Shown: in pieces, positions 50,502 to 58,791 of the stretch
Position numbering within the stretch: the first letter of the stretch is position 1
Layout of the letters: each line of letters starts with the position of its first letter
Source: Cohnella algarum
GTDB taxonomy: Bacteria; Bacillota; Bacilli; Paenibacillales; Paenibacillaceae
Length of the DNA: 64,000 nucleotides
Reading direction: 5' to 3'
NCBI RefSeq assembly: GCF_016937515.1
Contig: NZ_JAFHKM010000002.1
Location: forward strand, 4,087,001-4,151,000
The notes under the pieces: model-generated
Seen by the model: the letters and a program-made list of their open reading frames with translations, nothing else
Databases searched by the model: none
What the model was told of the DNA's origin: nothing
Made by a program: the position numbers and the translations under genes

Positions 50502-51392
50502 ATGATCAAACAGAGACGCAATTGGATCGTGGAGATGAAGTGGCTCGTTTTCGTTATTCCCGCTCTCGCGTTTTACCTCGGCTTTTTTTTGATTCCCACG
50601 CTTAGCTCGACATATTATTCGTTTACCGATTGGGACGGAATCACGACGGAATTTATCGGCCTCGACAATTACAGGGAGATGTTTCAGGACCGGATGATCC
50701 TGGCTTCCTTTCGCAATACGATTTTGTACACGGTCAGCATCACGATTTTGCAAAACGCGATCGGCCTCGCGGCCGCGCTCCTGCTGGTCCGCAAGTTCCG
50801 AGGCGTCAACTTCATGCGGACGATGCTGTTCATGCCCTATATTTTCTCGACGCTGCTCATCGGTTACGTTTGGGGCTTCATCCTGGAGCCGAACATCGGC
50901 GTCGTCAACAACATTCTGGACGCGCTGCATCTCGAATCGCTCAAAATGGGCTGGCTGAGCGAACCCGGACCGGCCCGCTGGATGATCATTCTGGTCACGA
51001 TTTGGCAGTGCATGGGCTATTCGATGGTCATCTACATTGCCGGCCTCCAGGGCATTTCCAAGGAATTGTACGAAAGCGGCGATCTGGACGGCGCTTCCCG
51101 CTGGAAACGATTCCGGCATATTACGTTCCCGCTGATCGCGCCTTCTTTTACGATCAATATCATTCTCAGCCTCATCGGCAACCTTCAGCTTTTTAACCAG
51201 ATTTACGCCTTGACGGGGGGCGGGCCGGGCTACGAAACCGAATCGGTCGCCACGATGATTTATCAGCTCGGCTTCGGCAGCGGCATCCGCTGGGGATACG
51301 GGTCCGCGCTGTCCGTGACGCTGTTCGTCTGCATTTTGATCATCACGGTCGTCATGGTGACGATTTTGCGCAAAAGAGAGGTGGACATGTAA
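50502..51392 (+). CDS. CUT1 ABC permease (MalF/UgpA-like)
   Basis: The 296-residue permease has six spans and the EAA loop ESGDLDGASRWKRF. ATG 50502 is preferred because AAAGGA lies 9 nt upstream; ATG 50484 has its site too close. Its stop overlaps the start of the second permease (TAATG). Confidence 0.92.
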   Translation: MIKQRRNWIVEMKWLVFVIPALAFYLGFFLIPTLSSTYYSFTDWDGITTEFIGLDNYREMFQDRMILASFRNTILYTVSITILQNAIGLAAALLLVRKFRGVNFMRTMLFMPYIFSTLLIGYVWGFILEPNIGVVNNILDALHLESLKMGWLSEPGPARWMIILVTIWQCMGYSMVIYIAGLQGISKELYESGDLDGASRWKRFRHITFPLIAPSFTINIILSLIGNLQLFNQIYALTGGGPGYETESVATMIYQLGFGSGIRWGYGSALSVTLFVCILIITVVMVTILRKREVDM

Positions 51393-52222
51393 TGAACCGT
51401 TCGCTGCCTCTGCTCGGCCGGATCGGAAAGGCGCTGCTGTGGTGCTTTACGCTGGTCTATATTTATCCGATCGTCCTGATTTTTCTGTCCGCGTTCAAGA
51501 CGCCGGCCGATCTTGCGGCCAATCCGTTCGGACTCCCGGAAGCGTGGACGGGCGCTTCGTTCTCGAAGGCGTTCGATACGATGCATTATTTTCGTTCGAT
51601 CCTCAATACGATCGGCATCGCCGTCGTGTCCGTCGCGGGCGTCGTCATCTTCGCCTCCATGGCGGCTTACGCGATCTCCCGGCGCAACAATCGCTTCTAC
51701 AACGCGGTGTACTTGCTGTTCCTGGCGGGGATGATCGTGCCGTTTCAAATGGCGATGATTCCGTTGTACAAGGTGCTGCAAGGCCTGGATATCATCAACA
51801 CGTACCAGGGCGTCATTTTCATTTATCTCGGCATGCTGGCTCCGTTTTCGGTCTTTCTGCTGAGCGGATTCGTGCGGGGCGTCCCGAGGGAGCTCGAGGA
51901 AGCCGCGCTCGTCGACGGCTCGGGCATGTATCGGACGTTTTTCCGCATCGTGCTGCCGCTGCTCAAGCCTGCGGTCACGACGGTTACGGTGCTCAACCTG
52001 TTCTCGGTCTGGAACGATTTTCTGATGCCGATGCTTTATTTGTCCGACAGCCGCAAGGCGACGATTACGGTGCAGCTGTCGTCGTTCCAGGGCATGTACT
52101 ACAACGACTGGTCGCTCATCTTCGCTGGCGTTTGCCTGATCGTGCTTCCGATCCTCGTCGTTTATCTGTTTGCCCAGCGTTTCATTATAAGCGGCATTAC
52201 GGCCGGAGCGGTAAAAGGGTAA
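51392..52222 (+). CDS. CUT1 ABC permease (MalG/UgpE-like)
   Basis: The 276-residue second permease has six spans, the EAA loop EAALVDGSGMYRTF and the C-terminus FIISGITAGAVKG typical of the MalG subgroup. It is translationally coupled to the preceding permease. The glycosidase gene follows after 106 nt. No ATPase is encoded in this operon. Confidence 0.93.
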   Translation: MNRSLPLLGRIGKALLWCFTLVYIYPIVLIFLSAFKTPADLAANPFGLPEAWTGASFSKAFDTMHYFRSILNTIGIAVVSVAGVVIFASMAAYAISRRNNRFYNAVYLLFLAGMIVPFQMAMIPLYKVLQGLDIINTYQGVIFIYLGMLAPFSVFLLSGFVRGVPRELEEAALVDGSGMYRTFFRIVLPLLKPAVTTVTVLNLFSVWNDFLMPMLYLSDSRKATITVQLSSFQGMYYNDWSLIFAGVCLIVLPILVVYLFAQRFIISGITAGAVKG

Positions 52223-52328
52223 ACATCGCAAAAAAATGCGCTTTTATCTTAAAATCGATCAACTCGTTTTCGTTTGGAGTGCGGTACTCTAGTATCGGAA
52301 GAAAAGCGCGATTCGAGGGGGGCGGCGG

Positions 52329-54785
52329 ATGAACAGCCGGGGCTTGAGGTTTTTGAGTTTTTGGTCGATCAACGACGAGTTGAAAACGGAGCCGCTTCGG
52401 GCGCAATTGGACGAGCTGAAAGCGGCGGGGCTGGACGGCGTTATTTTTCATCCCCGGTTTTATCCGAACCGGCCGGCTTATATGAGCGAAGCGTACTTGG
52501 ACATCGTTTCGGATCTTGTTTTATATGCGAAATCGATCGGCATGGAGTTCTGGCTGTACGACGAAAACGGCTGGCCGTCGGGCACGGCCGGGGGGGAAGT
52601 GCTCGCAAGGCGACCGGATTCGACCTATAAATGGGTCAAAGGGACGGAAACGGCAAACGGAGAAATGCGGATTTCGTTCGGGTCGAAGTTCGCGGTGTCT
52701 TCGTTCGACTCCGAGACGACCCGGCTTTTTATCGACATTACGCACGAAGGCTACCGGAAGGGCTTGAAGCCCGAAGCCTTCGATTATGTGACCGGCTTCT
52801 TTGCGGACGAAGTGGCGTTTCTGGACGGACACGGCATTACGGTCAAAACCGGCGCGCTGCCATGGAACGACCGATTCCCGGAGATGTACGAGGAACGGTA
52901 CGGCGAAGCGCTTTTTCCGCTGCTGCCCCTTTTGTTCAAGGAAGGGGACGGGTTCGAGCGCGTTCGCGCCCGTTTTTGGGAAATGCTGACGGATGCGCTC
53001 GTCGAAGGCTTTTACAAGCCGATCGGGGAGTGGTGCGCGGCGCACGGCAAGCGGTTTACGGCGCATTTGAAGGGCGAGGAAAATCCGTTTTTCCAATTGT
53101 CCTACAGCGGTTCGTGCTTCCGGGTGCTGAAGGGGGTCGAGACGCCCGCGATCGATGCGCTGGAACGGTACCCGGGCAACAACTTCTATCCGCGGATCGC
53201 CCATTCGGTCGCCGTTCAGCAAGGAAGAAACGGCTGTCTCGCCGAAGCGATGGGCGGCAGCGGCTGGGGCGTTTCGCCGGAATCGTTTGCGAACTATATT
53301 TTATGGCTGGCCGGCCACGGCATCGGGGAATTCGTGCTGCACTTGAACCAGTTCAGGCTGAAAACGCAGGCGATCCAGGACTGGCCGCCGTCCATGCCGT
53401 CCCATTTGACGTGGAAGGAGGCGTTTCCCGAGCTGCTCGCTTCCGTGAAGGAAAAGGCGTCGCGGCTGCCCGATTTGCGCGCGGAGCCGGACGCGCTCGT
53501 CGTCACGCCGACTCGCGGCGTCGCGGCGCTGTTCGATCCGGCCGACGCGGGGCAAATGAACGAGCACGACGGCTCGAGCGTGCCGGACTCGGCGAGCGGG
53601 CGAATCAGCAATCGTTTCGTCGAGCTGGTGGAGCGGCTGCATGCGGAAGGTATTCATTACGAGCTGTCCGAGGAGCGGGCGATCGAAGAGGACGGCCGCA
53701 TCGAGGACGGCAAGCTTTGGATCGGCCGGCGGGCCTACCGCAGCGTCCTTGTCCCGGAGGGCTGCCGCTGGAACGATCCGGAGCAGGAGCGGCGGCTGCG
53801 CGACGCCGGCATCCGGGTGCTGGGAGGGGACGACTGGCGGGCGGCGTTTGGCGGACGGCGCGGAGCCATCGTGCCCGCCTCCGCGGAAGCATCGGCTCCA
53901 GCCCCGGCGGCTCCGGCTCCGGTTATCCCGGAGCAATCGGAATGGGCGTGCGAAGCGCCGCGAACGAACCGTTTGTCCGTCGAGTTCGAAGCACGTCCGG
54001 AGGGCTCGCTTGGGGCGGAGTACGAGCTTGCGCAGCCGGTTCGGATCGGCAGCTTGACGCTCGTGCTTCACGATCCCGTCGCAAGCGCAAGCGTAAACGG
54101 TCAAGAGCTTGGCTTGACCGAGGAAGGCGGACGGTTCGCGGCCCGCGTCCCGGACGAGCTGCTCGCCGGGCAAACGAAGCTGTCCGTCCGCGTCGTTCCC
54201 GCTCCGGGAGGGGAGCCCCGCCCGGCGGCGTTCCTGCTGGGGAGCTTTGCGGCCCGCAGCCTGTCGCCCTTTGCCGAGAAGGACGGTCGGCAATGGAAAA
54301 CGGAAGGCCCGTTCGCGCTCGCTCCGATCGGGGAGATCGAGGCCGGAAACTGGATCGTTTCCGGGTTTCCGTTCGCGGGCGAGCCGGCGACGGCCCGCAA
54401 AACCGCCACGCTTGCCGAGCCGATCGGCGGCGGGCGGCGCGCGCTGCAATTGACCGGCATAGAGGCGGCAGCCGCCTATGTCCGGGTCGGCGAGACCGGC
54501 CTCGGCTGGTGCTGGGGGCCGGAGTGGACGGTCGGGCTGCCGGAAGGGCTGCCGCCCGGAGAGCATGAAATCGCCGTCGACCTGTACCCGAGCACGTTCA
54601 ACGTGTACGGCCCGCACCGCCATATCGACGGCGACCGGCACTTGACGAGCCCTGCGCAATACGCGGGCGAGAAAAACTTCGCCGACCGGCCGGATGCGCC
54701 GGAACGGACGCTTGGCAAGGACTGGCATTTCGCGAAGTGGGAGCTGACCGGACCCGTTCGCATCGTAAGCCTGGACGGAGAGTAA
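52329..54785 (+). CDS. GH106-like glycosidase without signal peptide
   Basis: The 818-residue protein starts with the FLSFWSINDELKTEPLRAQL segment and contains WLYDENGWPSGTAGG, a hallmark of the GH106 (alpha-L-rhamnosidase) and related uncharacterised glycosidase group. An acidic pair in FFADEVAFL is a candidate catalytic site. C-terminal beta-rich domains follow from about residue 520. Residues about 505-530 form a Pro/Ala-rich linker. Lack of a signal peptide and position after an ABC importer suggest that it cleaves the imported oligosaccharide inside the cell. It is shorter than many GH106 enzymes, so the exact activity is uncertain. Confidence 0.75.
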   Translation: MNSRGLRFLSFWSINDELKTEPLRAQLDELKAAGLDGVIFHPRFYPNRPAYMSEAYLDIVSDLVLYAKSIGMEFWLYDENGWPSGTAGGEVLARRPDSTYKWVKGTETANGEMRISFGSKFAVSSFDSETTRLFIDITHEGYRKGLKPEAFDYVTGFFADEVAFLDGHGITVKTGALPWNDRFPEMYEERYGEALFPLLPLLFKEGDGFERVRARFWEMLTDALVEGFYKPIGEWCAAHGKRFTAHLKGEENPFFQLSYSGSCFRVLKGVETPAIDALERYPGNNFYPRIAHSVAVQQGRNGCLAEAMGGSGWGVSPESFANYILWLAGHGIGEFVLHLNQFRLKTQAIQDWPPSMPSHLTWKEAFPELLASVKEKASRLPDLRAEPDALVVTPTRGVAALFDPADAGQMNEHDGSSVPDSASGRISNRFVELVERLHAEGIHYELSEERAIEEDGRIEDGKLWIGRRAYRSVLVPEGCRWNDPEQERRLRDAGIRVLGGDDWRAAFGGRRGAIVPASAEASAPAPAAPAPVIPEQSEWACEAPRTNRLSVEFEARPEGSLGAEYELAQPVRIGSLTLVLHDPVASASVNGQELGLTEEGGRFAARVPDELLAGQTKLSVRVVPAPGGEPRPAAFLLGSFAARSLSPFAEKDGRQWKTEGPFALAPIGEIEAGNWIVSGFPFAGEPATARKTATLAEPIGGGRRALQLTGIEAAAAYVRVGETGLGWCWGPEWTVGLPEGLPPGEHEIAVDLYPSTFNVYGPHRHIDGDRHLTSPAQYAGEKNFADRPDAPERTLGKDWHFAKWELTGPVRIVSLDGE

Positions 54786-54787
54786 GG

Positions 54788-54833
54788 CTAAGGCCGCGAC
54801 TGACCGCGATTGGCGGGAAGCCGCGGCTTTCTT
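54788..54833 (+). terminator. Probable terminator after the GH106-like gene
   Basis: AAGGCCGCG pairs with CGCGGCTTT (one G-U) followed by CTT. The downstream arm is itself part of the palindrome AAGCCGCGGCTT. Confidence 0.5.
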
Positions 54834-54836
54834 GTG

Positions 54837-54996
54837 ACTCATCCCGCCGCCACCGCACGCGCGCTAACGATTCATTTGAGTCGTGGCGACTCATCTCAGT
54901 TCGCCAAACGCATGAAGCCACGCGCACTTGAGTAAAAAATACTCATCTCCCCGGTTTCGCACGCGCGCTAACGATCCAGTTGAGTCGTGGCGACTC
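54837..54996. repeat. Phased palindrome array B (period 52 nt)
   Basis: Three 15-nt palindromes start at 54878 (GAGTCGTGGCGACTC), 54930 (GAGTAAAAAATACTC) and 54982 (GAGTCGTGGCGACTC), exactly 52 nt apart. A fourth half-site ACTCAT lies a further 52 nt upstream at 54837. Intervals are all 37 nt. A and B cores alternate, and the A intervals share CACGCGCGCTAACGAT at 104-nt spacing. The family is the same as at 19996-20114. The 440-nt gap between genes here holds nothing else supported except a 15-nt tandem duplication at 55149-55178. Confidence 0.88.
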
Positions 54997-55225
54997 ATCT
55001 CAGCCCGCGTTGGGCATGTTTATGGCAGTCGATGGCGAAGGGGCGTTTGTCTTTATCGGAAGTTAGAAGCTGGCAAGCGTCAAGGGCGAAAATTTCGGAT
55101 GCACGGCGGGCTGGAAACCGGCGAGTCGATCCGATTACGGATTTGCCGGCAACAGCCCTGCCCGCAACAGCCCTGCCCGCTATGCTATACTTTTTTCAAA
55201 TAGGAAAAAGTTCGGGAGGAGAACG

Positions 55226-55624
55226 ATGGAGCCGTTTACGCAAAGCGTCATTCGCATTGTCCAAAGCATTCCCGAAGGCAAGGTGATGACCTACGGCCAA
55301 ATTGCCAGATACGCGGGAAGTCCGCGGGGCGCTCGTCAGGTCGTGCGGATTTTGCATTCGCAAAGCCGCAAGCAGGGACTTCCGTGGCAGCGGGTCGTCA
55401 ACGCGAAGGGGGAAATCGCTTTGCCGGAAGGGGAAGCTCGATATTCGCAGCTGCATTTGCTGGAGAAAGAGGGCGTCAAATGGGCCGGCAGCGGCAGGGT
55501 CGATTTGGCGCAATGTCTGCATGAGCCCGGAATCGAGCAAGGGAGCGAAACGGGATTCGATTGGGAGCCGCGAGCGGAATCCGGAACTGGAACCGAGACG
55601 GGGGCCGGGGCGATCTGGGCGTGA
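55226..55624 (+). CDS. Alkyltransferase-like (ATL) DNA-binding protein
   Basis: The 132-residue protein has the MGMT-type DNA-binding domain (VMTYGQIARYAGSPRGARQV) but the active-site motif PCHRV is replaced by PWQRV. Trp in place of the reactive Cys defines ATL proteins, which bind O6-alkylguanine and flag it for nucleotide-excision repair without removing the alkyl group. The C-terminal 45 residues, rich in Gly, Glu and Thr, go beyond the usual length of about 100 and look disordered. GGGAGGAG precedes the ATG. Confidence 0.88.
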   Translation: MEPFTQSVIRIVQSIPEGKVMTYGQIARYAGSPRGARQVVRILHSQSRKQGLPWQRVVNAKGEIALPEGEARYSQLHLLEKEGVKWAGSGRVDLAQCLHEPGIEQGSETGFDWEPRAESGTGTETGAGAIWA

Positions 55625-55714
55625 ATCGCGAAGGCGAAGAAGCTAACGGCCCGGGGCCGGCGCGGATTCGAATCCGGCCGGCATCCGGCACCTGATTTTT
55701 CATTGCCGGGCAGG

Positions 55715-55743
55715 CGCCAAAGGACGTTTCTTTGGCGTTTTTT
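55715..55743 (+). terminator. Terminator between the ATL gene and capA
   Basis: The arms CGCCAAAG and CTTTGGCG with a GACGTTT loop are followed by six T. Confidence 0.9.
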
Positions 55744-55756
55744 AATGTTTTCGCGG

Positions 55757-55785
55757 TCGGCGAGGCGAACGGGTTATGGTATAAT
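55757..55785 (+). promoter_or_regulatory. Extended -10 promoter of the CapA-family gene
   Basis: TGGTATAAT at 55777-55785 is an extended -10 element. A weak -35 could lie near 55757. It stands 37 nt before the start codon. Confidence 0.5.
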
Positions 55786-55821
55786 ACGGGGCAGGAAATG
55801 GAAGTGGGGGGAAGAAACGTT

Positions 55822-57288
55822 ATGCCGTATTCTCGCACCCGTTCGAGGCAGAAGTCGCGAAGGCGCGCCCGTCTGCTGCTATACGTGAACCTGTTTTTAA
55901 TCGTCGCGCTCTTTGCCGTCGTCGGAGTTTGGGGCGCCTCTTGGCTGCAACAGCGAGGGGAAGCGGCGACGGGAGCGCCTCCGGAGACGGAGCAGGCGGC
56001 CGGTTCCCCGACCGCGCCCGCAACGGGGACGAACGATTCCGCAAACGCCCCGGAGTCTGCGAACGGAAGCGCGACGGATTCGGCAGGCGAGCCGTCCCGA
56101 GAGCCGTCTCAAGAACCGTCGCCGGAGCCGTCGGGCGGAGATTCCGGCAATCGGCCTCCGGAAGCGGGCGGCGGCGATTCGGCCGAGCCCGGGAACGGCG
56201 GGCTTCCCGGAGAAGCATCCGGGCCGGACGCCGGCGGGTCGACGGACGGGCCGCAAGTGACGCTCGCTTTTGTCGGGGACATTTTGCCGGCGGCGAGGGT
56301 CGGGGAGCTAATGGACAAAAACGGCGTCGATTACCCGTTCGCGGCGTCCAAGAGCATCCTGGAAGCGGCCGACATTACGGCCGGCAATCTGGAGGCGCCG
56401 ATTACGGAGCGCGGCACCCCCGCGGAAAACAAGAAATACGTTTTTAAAGGCAAGCCCGAATATTTGGCCGGGCTTAAAAACGCAGGCTTCGACATCGTGT
56501 CGCTGGCGAACAATCATACGCTAGACCAGGGCTGGGAGGGCCTCAGCGACACGATGGATCATTTGAACGACGCCGGCATCCAGCATGTCGGGGCGGGCCG
56601 GGACGATACGGAGGCGTTTACGCCCGTCTATATCGAGAGCAACGGGATCACCGTCGCCTATATCGGGGTGACCAACATCGTGCCCGTAACGGAGTGGAAA
56701 GCCGACAAGAACAATCCGGGCGTCGCCGAGGCTTACGATTTGACGCGCTCGAAGGCAGCCATTCAGGCGGCGAGGAAGCTTGCCGACGTCGTTGTCGTAA
56801 TGGTTCACTGGGGCGAGGAGCTGAACGAAAATCCGGTCGAGCGGCAAACGGACCGAAGCCATGCGTTTATCGATGCCGGCGCCGATCTGGTCATCGGCAG
56901 CCACCCGCATATTTTGCAGGGCTTCGAATCGTATAAAGGCAAATGGATCGCGTACAGCCTGGGCAATTTCGTGTTTACGTCGAACGGAAATACGTTGACC
57001 CAGCAGACGGGGGTGCTCAACGCGACTTGCGGCAAAGACGGAGGCTGTTCCCTGGCATTCGTGCCGATGTTCGCGGAACAATCGCAGCCCGCGCCGATGG
57101 TGCCGATCGATTCCCAACTGCTGCTCGGCCGTCTCGACGATTTGTCCATTCGCGCGGAAGTCGACGAACTGGGCAACATTGTTCCGGCTCCGGATAAAGC
57201 CGCAAAAGCCCCGCAACCGGCGGAAAGCTCCGATGGCGCGGAAGGGGAGTCCCCGGAAAAAACGACCGAAAGCGCAACAAACGAGTAG
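55822..57288 (+). CDS. CapA/PgsA-family calcineurin-like protein
   Basis: The 488-residue protein has a basic N-terminus (SRTRSRQKSRRRAR), one membrane anchor (about residues 17-40), a roughly 100-residue Pro/Ser/Glu/Gly-rich extracellular linker and a CapA metallophosphatase-like domain (FVGDIL, NNHTLDQG, VHWGEE, GSHPHILQG). CapA/PgsA proteins take part in poly-gamma-glutamate capsule synthesis or transport, but stand-alone copies such as this one have no proven role. ATG 55822 follows GGGGGGA at 9 nt. No pgsB/pgsC genes are adjacent. Confidence 0.88.
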   Translation: MPYSRTRSRQKSRRRARLLLYVNLFLIVALFAVVGVWGASWLQQRGEAATGAPPETEQAAGSPTAPATGTNDSANAPESANGSATDSAGEPSREPSQEPSPEPSGGDSGNRPPEAGGGDSAEPGNGGLPGEASGPDAGGSTDGPQVTLAFVGDILPAARVGELMDKNGVDYPFAASKSILEAADITAGNLEAPITERGTPAENKKYVFKGKPEYLAGLKNAGFDIVSLANNHTLDQGWEGLSDTMDHLNDAGIQHVGAGRDDTEAFTPVYIESNGITVAYIGVTNIVPVTEWKADKNNPGVAEAYDLTRSKAAIQAARKLADVVVVMVHWGEELNENPVERQTDRSHAFIDAGADLVIGSHPHILQGFESYKGKWIAYSLGNFVFTSNGNTLTQQTGVLNATCGKDGGCSLAFVPMFAEQSQPAPMVPIDSQLLLGRLDDLSIRAEVDELGNIVPAPDKAAKAPQPAESSDGAEGESPEKTTESATNE

Positions 57289-57326
57289 AATCGTCTTCCG
57301 GTTCTGCGGCCGAAGGGAGATCCTCA

Positions 57327-58094
57327 ATGGAAGTATCGCAGCAATCGTATCTTCATCCGTGCGTCGCTCATCGCGGCTGGTCCGGAGGAGCGCCGGAAAA
57401 TACATTGGCAGCCTTCCGTCTGGCGATGAGCGAGCCTTCCGTTCAATGGATCGAACTCGACGTCCATTTAAGCAAGGACGAAGTGCCCGTGGTCATTCAT
57501 GACGCGACGTTAAACCGGACGACCAATGCCAAGGGCAAAGTTAGGGACAAGACCGCGCAGGAGCTGTCGGCCGTGGACGCGGGCCGGTGGTTTCATCCGA
57601 TTTACGAGGGCGAGCCGGTCCCGGCGCTGGAGCAGGTGCTGAAGCTCGCGGCGGGCCGCTGCCGGCTGAACATCGAATTGAAGGAAGGCGGGCTCGATAA
57701 GGACCTCCTGGCAAAAAACGTAACGGAACTGCTTCGAAGCTACCGGATCGAACAAGAGGCCGTCATCACTTCGTTCGACCCCGAATTGATCGTTGCGGCA
57801 AGGCGGCACCTGCCGGAAGTCTGCACCGGTCTGATCGTCGACAAGCGAAGCCCCCGGCTCGTGGAACGATTGCGAGCGCTCGGGGCGGACGTGCTGTCGA
57901 TCGATTACAGGCGCCTGAACGCCGCCCTGCTGCGGGATGCCGAGGAGGCGGGAATCCGCATCATGGCCTGGACGGTCAACGACCGGCGAGAACTCGCGAA
58001 ATTGGCCGCGATGCCGCAAGCTTTTCAAATTTGCACCAATTATCCCGACCGTTGGCTTCAAGCGGTCCGACAAGGAGCAGATAGCAGAAGATGA
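57327..58094 (+). CDS. Glycerophosphodiester phosphodiesterase
   Basis: The 255-residue cytoplasmic GDPD hydrolyses glycerophosphodiesters to glycerol-3-phosphate and an alcohol. Catalytic and metal residues are visible in VAHRGW, PENT, ELDVHLSKD, VIHDATLNRTT and NIELKEGG. GAAGGGAG precedes the start. It overlaps the next gene by 4 nt. The likely substrates are phospholipid breakdown products. Confidence 0.92.
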   Translation: MEVSQQSYLHPCVAHRGWSGGAPENTLAAFRLAMSEPSVQWIELDVHLSKDEVPVVIHDATLNRTTNAKGKVRDKTAQELSAVDAGRWFHPIYEGEPVPALEQVLKLAAGRCRLNIELKEGGLDKDLLAKNVTELLRSYRIEQEAVITSFDPELIVAARRHLPEVCTGLIVDKRSPRLVERLRALGADVLSIDYRRLNAALLRDAEEAGIRIMAWTVNDRRELAKLAAMPQAFQICTNYPDRWLQAVRQGADSRR

Positions 58095-58732
58095 AGAATC
58101 CGACTCCCATCCGCAACATCTATTGCGTAGGACGCAATTACCGGCTGCATGCCGCCGAACTCGGAAATGCGGTCCCGGAGAGGCCGATGATTTTCACAAA
58201 GCCGACGCACGCGGCCGTGCCGTGGGAGCGCGAGGCGGCGCTGCCGGGCTCGCAAGGCTCGGTCCATTACGAGGCGGAGCTGGTGCTCCTGTTCGCAAAA
58301 CCCTATGAGCCCGGCGTTTCGCTCGACGACGTCGTGTCGCATTTCACGGTCGGCCTCGATTTTACGCTGCGCGACGTTCAGGACGGAATCAAAGCGAAAG
58401 GCTATCCGTGGCTGCCGGCCAAAGGCTTCAAAAACTCGGCCGGGCTCGGCGCCTGGCTGCCGTTTCCCGGAACCGCGGAGCTGGCCGAAAAAGACTTTTC
58501 CCTTCGCATCGGCGGGACGGAAGTTCAGCGCGGCAACGTCCGCGACATGGTGTTCGGCCTAGACGAATTGTCCGCCTTCGTCGCGGCCCATTACGGCCTC
58601 GGACCGGGCGACGCGCTGTTCACCGGAACGCCGGCGGGCGTCGGGCGGGTAAGCGACGGGGACGAGCTGACGCTCCTCTGGGCCGAGGAATCGGTCGGCA
58701 GCGCCGTCGTTAGACTGAAAACGGACGAATAA
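58091..58732 (+). CDS. Fumarylacetoacetate hydrolase-family protein
   Basis: The 213-residue single-domain FAH protein has metal ligands in HYEAELVL and VGLDFTLRD. FAH-family enzymes cleave or decarboxylate beta-diketo acids such as oxaloacetate or acylpyruvates; short members like this one are commonly acylpyruvase or oxaloacetate decarboxylase. Its start lies inside the GDPD stop (ATGA), so the two are cotranslated, although no pathway links them clearly. Confidence 0.9.
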   Translation: MKNPTPIRNIYCVGRNYRLHAAELGNAVPERPMIFTKPTHAAVPWEREAALPGSQGSVHYEAELVLLFAKPYEPGVSLDDVVSHFTVGLDFTLRDVQDGIKAKGYPWLPAKGFKNSAGLGAWLPFPGTAELAEKDFSLRIGGTEVQRGNVRDMVFGLDELSAFVAAHYGLGPGDALFTGTPAGVGRVSDGDELTLLWAEESVGSAVVRLKTDE

Positions 58733-58789
58733 AGCGCGAAAAGCTCCTTCCCCGCCGCATGGACAGGGGGAGGAGCTTTTCGCGCTTTT
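58731..58789. terminator. Bidirectional terminator between the FAH gene and ampS
   Basis: The very long stem AAAGCGCGAAAAGCTCCT pairs with AGGAGCTTTTCGCGCTTTT and serves the convergent genes on both strands. Confidence 0.9.
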
Positions 58790-58791
58790 GG

